5,024 bases of DNA from an uncultured Mucilaginibacter sp. (GTDB lineage: Bacteria; Bacteroidota; Bacteroidia; Sphingobacteriales; Sphingobacteriaceae), in contig CAMLFI010000242.1 in NCBI GenBank assembly GCA_946479225.1, positions 1-5,024 on the forward strand, written 5' to 3'. Below, piece by piece: positions 1-4,514 of the stretch. How positions within the stretch are numbered: the first letter of the stretch is position 1; each line of letters opens with the position of its first letter. Below the pieces are notes generated by a model. That model had not been told where the DNA came from. It searched no databases and worked only from the letters and a program-made list of their open reading frames with translations. The position numbers and the translations under genes are program-made.

Positions 1-116
1 AGACTGGTTAAGTTTACCCCGCCTTTAACACCAAATTGAAATTTAGGTAATAACTGTGCAGATGCTGAAAAGCATATTACAGCGCCAAATAATAATGTAG
101 ATATGGTCTTTTTCAT
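1..116 (-). CDS. Outer-membrane beta-barrel protein, N-terminal fragment (porin/PorT-like family)
   Basis: Partial gene: the start codon is the ATG read from 116 to 114, and 38 codons are visible before the left edge cuts it. The protein begins MKKTISTLLFGAVICFSASA, a typical Sec signal peptide with a Lys-Lys n-region, a hydrophobic core and an ASA|Q cleavage site after residue 20. The mature start, QLLPKFQFGVKGGVNLTS, has the 'FGVKGGVNL' first strand common in Bacteroidota outer-membrane beta-barrel proteins (OMP_b-brl type, about 200 residues in full). Such proteins sit in the outer membrane; most have no assigned substrate, and none can be assigned here. It lies downstream of the LacI regulator on the same strand with an 81-bp gap, and probably has its own promoter. 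A link to the uronate cluster is not shown. The family call rests on a short stretch and is moderately secure; export is more secure. Confidence 0.65.
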   Translation of the reverse strand, partial: MKKTISTLLFGAVICFSASAQLLPKFQFGVKGGVNLTS

Positions 117-129
117 GATATCGGTTGTT

Positions 130-137
130 TAAAACTA
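130..137 (-). promoter_or_regulatory. Weak candidate -7 box for the outer-membrane protein gene
   Basis: Read on the minus strand, 137 to 130 is TAGTTTTA, which matches the Bacteroidota -7 consensus TAnnTTTG at seven of eight positions and lies 13 bases from the ATG. I find no convincing -33 TTTG element at 18-20 bp spacing, so this is a tentative call. Confidence 0.25.
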
Positions 138-143
138 TAAGTA

Positions 144-171
144 AAAAGCATTTGCTTTTGTTTTAAGCAAA
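144..171. repeat. Overlapping inverted repeats (GCTTTT/AAAAGC) between the regulator and outer-membrane protein genes
   Basis: Two inverted repeats share one arm. AAAAGCA (144-150) pairs with TGCTTTT (153-159) across two bases, and TTTGCTT (151-157) pairs with AAGCAAA (165-171) across seven bases. On the minus strand the second hairpin is followed by TGCTTTTTAC, with a run of five T, so it could act as a weak terminator for the LacI gene ending at 198. It also sits just upstream of the next gene's candidate promoter, so it could be an operator. The stems are AT-rich and short, and neither role is proven. Confidence 0.35.
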
Positions 172-197
172 ACATTCAGGTATGAAGAAACCAGAAC

Positions 198-1235
198 TTA
201 CTTTTTAGACGGACAAGAATCACGTACCACCAACTCGGTGGGTAAAACTATGGTTTCAAACCTCGTTACCAAATGTTCGTCCTTTATTAAATGAATAAGC
301 ATTCTGGTAGCTTCTTTTCCCATCTCAAAACCCGGTTGCGTTATGCTTGTAAGCGGAGGATTTAAAATATCGGCCAGTATGGTGTTAGTGAAACCGAGTA
401 AAGCTACATCTTCGGGTACTGATTTCTTCATTTCGTGAAGCAGCGATAGCGTAACTGTGGTTATTTTGTCAAAAGCTGAAAAGATAACGTCCGGTGGTTG
501 CTTTAACGCAAATAACTCGTCTAAAGCTTCTTTTAACTTGACCCTGTCACGTCCGGTAGCGAAGCAGTGCTTTATCAGATCCTGATCTACTTTAACACCA
601 TTGTCAGCTAATGCCTTTTCATAACCGGCTAAGCGTTCCCGCATAACAGATGTATCATCAGAAGATGTTATATGCGCTATTCTTTTATAACCCAAACTAA
701 TCAGATATGCGGTAGAGTCGTAGGCGCTTTTAAAGTTTTCAACTGTAACCTTGTGGGTATCCATATCATCGGTTACACGGTCAAAAAATATAATAGGCAA
801 GCCCTGTTGCTGCAGCTTTTTAAGGTGTTCTATATTTTGCGTTTCTGTTGAGATAGCAACAAGCATTCCATCAACCGATCTGTGTGCCAGGTGATTAACG
901 TTTTGTACCTCCAACTCATGCGACTCATGCGTCTGGGTGATAATAATGTTGTAACCCTCGGCATATGCAACTGATTCTATGCCGTTTATTATCTGTGAAA
1001 AGAAAGGATTATCAACAGAAGCTACCACTACTCCAATAGAGTTGCTATGGCCTTGTTTAAGACTTTGAGCAATTAAATTGGGGCGATAATTATTTTGCTT
1101 AGCGTAGTCGTTAACCAATTGCTTGGTTTTCTCACTGATCTCGTAGCTATCGCTAAGCGCTTTGGAAACCGTTGACGCAGAAAGATTTAATGCTTTCGCA
1201 ATATCATTCATTGTTAACGCTTTGTAACTACTCAT
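198..1235 (-). CDS. LacI-family transcriptional regulator, probable uronate-cluster regulator
   Basis: A full-length LacI/GalR protein of 345 residues. The N-terminal helix-turn-helix covers about residues 8-30 (TMNDIAKALNLSASTVSKAL). The hinge follows at 51-63 (RPNLIAQSLKQGHS); Leu59 is at the position that intercalates in the operator minor groove in LacI and PurR. The periplasmic-binding-protein-like sensor domain runs from IGVVVASVDNPFF (67-79) to the end, with FDR at 151-153, an Arg in MRERLAGY (198-205), and GFTN plus PPLTSITQP at 281-301. The usual 'ND' effector motif reads SAFDK (253-257) here. Such proteins are usually repressors released by a sugar; a pathway intermediate is likely, but the ligand cannot be read from the sequence. 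It is the last gene of the SDR-transporter-regulator cluster, 45 bp after the transporter, and seems to have its own promoter. The start is the first ATG before the HTH. The family is certain and the target genes are inferred from position. Confidence 0.93.
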   Translation of the reverse strand: MSSYKALTMNDIAKALNLSASTVSKALSDSYEISEKTKQLVNDYAKQNNYRPNLIAQSLKQGHSNSIGVVVASVDNPFFSQIINGIESVAYAEGYNIIITQTHESHELEVQNVNHLAHRSVDGMLVAISTETQNIEHLKKLQQQGLPIIFFDRVTDDMDTHKVTVENFKSAYDSTAYLISLGYKRIAHITSSDDTSVMRERLAGYEKALADNGVKVDQDLIKHCFATGRDRVKLKEALDELFALKQPPDVIFSAFDKITTVTLSLLHEMKKSVPEDVALLGFTNTILADILNPPLTSITQPGFEMGKEATRMLIHLIKDEHLVTRFETIVLPTELVVRDSCPSKK

Positions 1236-1260
1236 AAATCTGTGTTGTTAAAACTATATA

Positions 1261-1289
1261 CAAATATATAATACTAATATTTAATCCAA
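1261..1289 (-). promoter_or_regulatory. Candidate internal promoter for the LacI regulator
   Basis: On the minus strand, 1268 to 1261 reads TATATTTG, a perfect TAnnTTTG -7 box. An upstream TTG at 1289-1287 gives an 18-bp spacer, inside the last codons of the transporter gene. Transcription would start about 15-20 bases before the regulator ATG at 1235. This suggests that the regulator can be expressed without read-through from the genes upstream. Confidence 0.5.
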
Positions 1290-2591
1290 GTCAACCTGTT
1301 TCATCTTCGGTACCAGGAAATGCATAATGCACCAGGCTAATAAATAGGCCGATCCGCATACAAAAAACATGATGTAATATGCGGTTTCTATTTGATCAAT
1401 TGCACGATAATGCATAAACATTTTTTTCTGCACCAACCACGACAATAATACGCTACCCGCAGAGCCGAACATCCCGCCAATGCCGGTAATTGAACCAACC
1501 ACCTTTTTGGGGAACATGTCTGACACCGTTGTAAATATATTTGCGCTCCAGGCCTGGTGGGCAGATGTTGCCAAACCAATTATTAAAACAGCCAGCCACA
1601 TATTTATGCTGCCCAACAATTGAGCGAAAACAATAGGGATAACAGCTATGGCGTATATAAGCATAGATGTTTTACGCGCCTTAAACGCGGGCCAATTATT
1701 CTCAATAAGCTTTTTTGGAAGATAACCACCAAACACGCTGCCAAAGGTTGATATAGTGTAAACCAATGCAACAGGCAAAGCTATTTGTGTTCCCTTTAAA
1801 CCGTATTGGCTCTCTAAAAAATCGGGTAACCAGAAAAGATAGAACCACCATACAGGATCAGTTAAAAACTTACCTACAGAGAAAGCCCAGGTTTGCTTGT
1901 ACTTAAGCAACTGAAACCATGAAACTTTGGTATGTTCCTTTAATTTATCGGCTTTATCTTTCTCGTCCATATCACTGTTGATATAGTCTAATTCAGCCTG
2001 CGTCACCCGTTTTTGCCTGGTCGGGATCTCATAAAATATCAACCATAATACCAGCCATATAATCCCCACAGAACCGGTAATAATAAACGCCCATTTCCAT
2101 CCCCAGGCTACGGCAATAAACGGAACGGTTAGAGGCGCTACAATAGCACCAATGTTAGCGCCCGAATTAAATATACCGGTTGCAAATGCCCGTTCTTTTT
2201 TTGGAAACCACTCCGCAGTTGTCTTTACCGCTGCCGGGAAATTCCCCGATTCGCTTAACCCCAGTGCTGAACGCACTACAGCAAAGCCCAGGGTGCTGTT
2301 GGCAAACGCATGGCAAACTGCCGAAACGCTCCATAAAAAGGTGGCCCAAAAGTAGCCCATCTTTGTGCCTAACTTATCTATCAATCTTCCGGAAAGTAAC
2401 AAACCGAGTGCATAAGAAACCTTAAACGCGATCTCGATATTGGCATAATCGCCGTCGTCCCAGCTAAACTCTTTGGTAAGGTCTGATTTCAACAAGCTGA
2501 TTACCGCCCTGTCAAGATAATTAACAGTAGTAGCAAAAAAGAGAAGCGCACAAATCGTCCAGCGATAGTTACCTGTTTTTGTTTGGTTCAT
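1281..2591 (-). CDS. exuT: MFS transporter, ACS family, hexuronate (ExuT-like) importer
   Basis: A 436-residue inner-membrane protein with about 12 hydrophobic segments and a central cytoplasmic loop (about residues 190-225, rich in Lys, Asp and Glu), the usual size and plan of the anion:cation symporter branch of the MFS. TM1 has NYLDR (24-28), the loop between TM2 and TM3 has the MFS signature GRLIDKLGTK (68-77), and TM4 begins GLSESGNFPA (111-120). Asp27, Arg28 and Glu114 fall where DgoT-type symporters have their proton-coupling and substrate-binding residues. The stretch AEWFPKKERAFATGIFNSG (126-144) closely follows E. coli ExuT, which imports glucuronate and galacturonate with protons. 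The neighbouring mannonate-oxidoreductase-like gene supports a hexuronate substrate, though other sugar acids remain possible. I chose the ATG at 2591. An in-frame TTG at 2624 would add 11 residues but lacks family support, and the bases before the ATG are A-rich, as usual in this phylum. Confidence 0.85.
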   Translation of the reverse strand: MNQTKTGNYRWTICALLFFATTVNYLDRAVISLLKSDLTKEFSWDDGDYANIEIAFKVSYALGLLLSGRLIDKLGTKMGYFWATFLWSVSAVCHAFANSTLGFAVVRSALGLSESGNFPAAVKTTAEWFPKKERAFATGIFNSGANIGAIVAPLTVPFIAVAWGWKWAFIITGSVGIIWLVLWLIFYEIPTRQKRVTQAELDYINSDMDEKDKADKLKEHTKVSWFQLLKYKQTWAFSVGKFLTDPVWWFYLFWLPDFLESQYGLKGTQIALPVALVYTISTFGSVFGGYLPKKLIENNWPAFKARKTSMLIYAIAVIPIVFAQLLGSINMWLAVLIIGLATSAHQAWSANIFTTVSDMFPKKVVGSITGIGGMFGSAGSVLLSWLVQKKMFMHYRAIDQIETAYYIMFFVCGSAYLLAWCIMHFLVPKMKQVDLD

Positions 2592-2621
2592 TTTGGTTAA
2601 ATAACAACGCCTTATGGGGCG

Positions 2622-2649
2622 CAATATATAATTTAAATACTATTGGCAA
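2622..2649 (-). promoter_or_regulatory. Weak possible promoter in front of the transporter gene
   Basis: On the minus strand, TTG at 2649-2647 and TATATTG at 2628-2622 are 18 bp apart and resemble a degraded -33/-7 pair. It starts right after the SDR stop codon. With only partial match to TAnnTTTG it could be chance in AT-rich spacer DNA, so co-transcription with the SDR gene is the simpler reading. Confidence 0.2.
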
Positions 2650-3468
2650 TTAAACGCCTCCAAATATGGAGAATCCCCCGTCAACACAAACCATTGAGCC
2701 GGTTACAAATTTCGACGCATCGCTTAACAGCCAAACCAATGCCCCTATCAATTCATCCGGATGGCCAAAGCGGTTAAATGGTGTTTGCCTGATCGCTTTT
2801 TCGCCTCTTTCTGTATATCCTCCTTCGGGTTTTGTAAGCAAATTGCGGTTTTGCTCCGTCAGAAAAAATCCTGGGGCAATGGCATTCATCCTGATGGCAT
2901 CGCCGTATCTGTTGGCCAACTCCACTGCATACCATTGGTTGTAACAATCAACTGCTGCTTTGCCCATGTTGTATCCTAAAACACGGGTAGTAGCACGCTT
3001 TGAGTTCATTGATGATATATTAACAATGCTCCCCTTCCCGGCGGTATCGTGTATCGCTTTTCCAAAAACCTGCGTCGGCAATATGGTACCCCATAGGTTC
3101 AGTTCCATTGCCTTTTTCATACCTGCTACATTCATCCCAAACAGGTCCTGATCGGGCATTAAAACCCCTTCGGGTATATTGCCCCCTGCACCGTTTACCA
3201 AACCATCAACTTTGCCGAAAGCCGCAATTACTTTGTCTTTCGCGGCTATTAAATCGGCTTCATCCAATGCGTCAGCAACCAGCGCAATAGCTTTGCCGCC
3301 GTTTTTGTTTATGGCATCCGCACGTTCTTCAGCTACAGCGGCATTTCTGCCTAAAATGCCAACAGCGCCGCCTGCCTCTACTATACCATTTACAAAGGAG
3401 TTACCTAATATTCCGGTTCCACCTGTTACAATAATTACCTTCCCGGCTAATGAGAATTTATCTTCCAT
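2650..3468 (-). CDS. uxuB: SDR-family oxidoreductase, probable D-mannonate oxidoreductase (fructuronate reductase)
   Basis: A 272-residue classical-length short-chain dehydrogenase, probably cytosolic. Visible parts in order: the Rossmann nucleotide loop TGGTGILG (15-22), a compact variant of the usual TGxxxGxG; NGAGG (92-96); helix Asn124 in MELNLWG; catalytic Ser153 in NISSMN; Tyr166 and Lys170 in GYNMGK; and a C-terminal CVDGGFSIFGGV. The stretch NAIAPGFFLTEQNRNLL (195-211), with PGFF and QNR, is what I recall from SDR-type UxuB proteins such as B. subtilis YjmF, which interconvert D-fructuronate and D-mannonate with NAD(P)H. Placement just before a hexuronate transporter fits that step. 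Alternatives are a KduD-like or other sugar-acid dehydrogenase. SDR membership is certain and the substrate is likely but unproven. It is the first gene of the cluster, with the ATG only about 20 bases from the candidate -7 box. Confidence 0.78.
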   Translation of the reverse strand: MEDKFSLAGKVIIVTGGTGILGNSFVNGIVEAGGAVGILGRNAAVAEERADAINKNGGKAIALVADALDEADLIAAKDKVIAAFGKVDGLVNGAGGNIPEGVLMPDQDLFGMNVAGMKKAMELNLWGTILPTQVFGKAIHDTAGKGSIVNISSMNSKRATTRVLGYNMGKAAVDCYNQWYAVELANRYGDAIRMNAIAPGFFLTEQNRNLLTKPEGGYTERGEKAIRQTPFNRFGHPDELIGALVWLLSDASKFVTGSMVCVDGGFSIFGGV

Positions 3469-3484
3469 TAATATTTCGCGTTTA

Positions 3485-3515
3485 TAAATTTAGCAATACA
3501 ATCCGCTTAAACACC
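3485..3515 (-). promoter_or_regulatory. Candidate promoter of the SDR-transporter(-regulator) cluster
   Basis: On the minus strand, 3492 to 3485 reads TAAATTTA, matching TAnnTTTG at seven of eight positions. GGTG at 3515-3512, 19 bp upstream, is a partial -33 match. This would give a leader of roughly 10-15 bases before the ATG at 3468. Location and spacing are right, but the -33 element is weak. Confidence 0.4.
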
Positions 3516-3601
3516 ATCGGCTGGGTAAAAAATAAACAGGCTGCATGGGTTTACAATTGGCAATTTTACAATTACTTACCATAATTAAAAAGCATACAGG
3601 G

Positions 3602-3668
3602 GCTTAATTTTTACGAAATCGAAATAGGCAAAAAGGTTTGTTCTGTGTTAGTATAGCATAATTTTTAC
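3602..3668 (+). repeat. Pair of 13-bp direct repeats
   Basis: GCTTAATTTTTAC at 3602-3614 and GCATAATTTTTAC at 3656-3668 match at 12 of 13 positions and start 54 bp apart. The right copy overlaps the candidate -7 box of the YhcH-family gene. They could be paired protein-binding sites or a by-product of AT-rich sequence. Confidence 0.4.
3637..3666 (+). promoter_or_regulatory. Candidate promoter of the YhcH-family gene
   Basis: TTTG at 3637-3640 and TAATTTTT at 3659-3666 form a -33/-7 pair with an 18-bp spacer, close to the Bacteroidota consensus TTTG...TAnnTTTG. Transcription would start near 3672, leaving a leader of about 90 bases that contains both the 14-bp and the 16-bp palindrome. A promoter nearer the gene is not excluded. 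Confidence 0.4.
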
Positions 3669-3691
3669 CCGGGCACTTCCCTATTTTAAAC

Positions 3692-3705
3692 TAATACTCG
3701 TATTA
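3692..3705. promoter_or_regulatory. 14-bp inverted repeat, candidate operator
   Basis: TAATAC (3692-3697) and GTATTA (3700-3705) are exact inverted copies around the two-base centre TC. The site lies 22 bp before a longer palindrome and upstream of the YhcH-family start. Short half-sites with a 2-bp centre suit a dimeric HTH protein, but no specific regulator can be assigned. Confidence 0.4.
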
Positions 3706-3726
3706 TTGGTCTATCAATCCAATTAT

Positions 3727-3742
3727 TTCACTTTAAAGTGAA
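3727..3742. promoter_or_regulatory. Perfect 16-bp palindrome, candidate operator
   Basis: TTCACTTTAAAGTGAA is identical to its own reverse complement over all 16 bases and ends 21 bases before the ATG at 3764. It has no loop, so it would make a poor RNA hairpin and is better read as a binding site for a symmetric protein dimer. From this position a bound protein could block transcription or elongation. Candidate binders are the local LacI protein or an unlinked regulator. Confidence 0.55.
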
Positions 3743-3763
3743 CCTTACAATAGAATTTTAAAC

Positions 3764-4387
3764 ATGAGAAGAACGATCATCTACAAACTGGTTTGCCTTA
3801 TTATTTTAGGTATAGCCGCGAACACAGCATTTTCGCAAACTAAATGGACAGAAAAGACCGCGAAAGCATGGGCCGATAAAGGAGAATGGCGTAATGGCTT
3901 TAAACCAAAACTTTCACCAAGTGTGGATCTTGTTCAGTTTGCCGCTCAATACCATGCAAACAAGCCCTTGTGGGACAGCGTTTTTACTTATTTAGCTACT
4001 ACCAATCTGCAAGAGCTACCCAACGGTACCAAACCGGTAAGCGGAACAAATGCTTACGGTATTACAACTAATGGCCCTTTAAAAACTTTTGAAGTGAGTA
4101 GATGGGAAGTACACGAAAAATATATCGACCTGCAATTGGTTATAAGCGGCAAAGAGAAAATGGGTATGATGAAACCGCCGGCAGATGCCAAATGGGCAAC
4201 ACCGTTTAACGCGGGAACTGATATTGGTTTTTATGAAAGCTCATTGCCTGGTGAGTACTTTGAAGGCGATCCGGACACCCTGTTAATATTTTTCCCTAAA
4301 ACATCACATCGCCCGGCTATTAAAACCGACGACGGACCTGATAGAGATAAAAAGATAGTGGTAAAAGTAAAAGCCGCTCAGTTATAA
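3764..4387 (+). CDS. Secreted YhcH/YjgK/YiaL (DUF386) family protein
   Basis: A 207-residue protein with a signal peptide (about residues 1-24, MRRTIIYK then a hydrophobic core, cleavage near AFS|Q) and a DUF386 domain in roughly the last 150 residues. Cys11 lies inside the hydrophobic core and does not form a lipobox, so it is probably soluble in the periplasm. Family marks are WEVHEKYIDLQLVISGKEKMG (114-134, with Glu115, His117, Tyr120, Asp122, Gln124), GFYESSLPGEYFEGDPDTLLIFFP (155-178), His182, and KKIVVKVK near the end. The fold is cupin-like, and the Glu/His residues are probable metal or sugar ligands. Bacterial members such as E. coli YhcH, YjgK and YiaL are cytosolic proteins of about 150 residues; YhcH (NanQ) is reported to be a sialic acid anomerase. 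Export and about 45 extra N-terminal residues make this copy unusual. Divergent from the uronate cluster, it may act on a periplasmic sugar acid. The substrate and activity are unknown. Confidence 0.85.
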   Translation: MRRTIIYKLVCLIILGIAANTAFSQTKWTEKTAKAWADKGEWRNGFKPKLSPSVDLVQFAAQYHANKPLWDSVFTYLATTNLQELPNGTKPVSGTNAYGITTNGPLKTFEVSRWEVHEKYIDLQLVISGKEKMGMMKPPADAKWATPFNAGTDIGFYESSLPGEYFEGDPDTLLIFFPKTSHRPAIKTDDGPDRDKKIVVKVKAAQL

Positions 4388-4402
4388 TAGCAAAGCATTA
4401 CG

Positions 4403-4446
4403 TAAAATAGCAAAGGGCGTCCCAATGGATGCCCTTTGCTATTTTA
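4403..4446 (+). terminator. Strong Rho-independent terminator after the YhcH-family gene
   Basis: Bases 4403-4422 and 4427-4446 form a 20-bp stem, broken only by one G:U pair, around the loop CAAT. The GC-rich core AAAGGGC/GCCCTTT is flanked by AAAATAG and CTATTTT. The T-rich outer arm ends the stem 59 bases after the stop codon. The symmetric A and T tracts would let it work on either strand, though no minus-strand gene ends here. The 10-mer AATAGCAAAG of the left arm also occurs at 4386-4395, just upstream. Confidence 0.88.
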
Positions 4447-4471
4447 TACCCGTTCGCATTCGGCAAGCTCT

Positions 4472-4504
4472 TTTACAATTACTATATTGCCATTGATAAA
4501 TTTG
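4472..4504 (+). promoter_or_regulatory. Candidate promoter of the exonuclease gene
   Basis: TAAATTTG at 4497-4504 is a perfect match to the Bacteroidota -7 box TAnnTTTG. The -33 element is poor: TTTA at 4472-4475 with a 21-bp spacer is the best option. The box ends only 10 bases before the ATG at 4515, so the leader would be very short. Confidence 0.5.
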
Positions 4505-4514
4505 CATTTTATTT

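Larger units (their letters stand above)
3469..3763. other. Divergent intergenic regulatory region
   Basis: These 295 bases separate the minus-strand SDR cluster from the plus-strand YhcH-family gene and hold no credible coding sequence. Besides the promoters and palindromes listed separately, they contain TTTACAATT as a 9-bp direct repeat at 3550-3558 and 3565-3573. An 11-bp inverted repeat, AATTG-G-CAATT (3555-3565), lies between and overlaps these copies. A SmaI-type CCCGGG occurs at 3668-3673. The arrangement allows one regulator, plausibly the LacI protein, to control both directions, but this is inferred from layout only. Confidence 0.6.

Noticed and set aside
2152..2425. Short open frames on both strands inside the transporter gene
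   Set aside because: They overlap a well-conserved membrane protein in other frames and their translations show no recognisable domain.
2592..2624. Eleven-residue N-terminal extension of the transporter from a TTG start
   Set aside because: The added residues (MRPIRRCYLTK) are not typical for the family, TTG is a rare start, and the ATG at 2591 has an A-rich upstream stretch.
2666..3487. Plus-strand open frames opposite the SDR gene
   Set aside because: They are antisense shadows of a gene with an intact SDR active site; compositions are low-complexity and have no supporting start signals.
3609..3625. Tandem CGAAAT CGAAAT
   Set aside because: Two 6-bp units are not enough for a repeat array and have no partner elsewhere.
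3668..3673. CCCGGG palindrome in the divergent region
   Set aside because: Six bases are too short to suggest an operator; it is most likely chance.
3764..3835. Lipoprotein reading of the YhcH-family signal peptide (Cys11)
   Set aside because: Cys11 is preceded by Lys-Leu-Val and sits too early in the hydrophobic core, so the lipobox pattern is not met.
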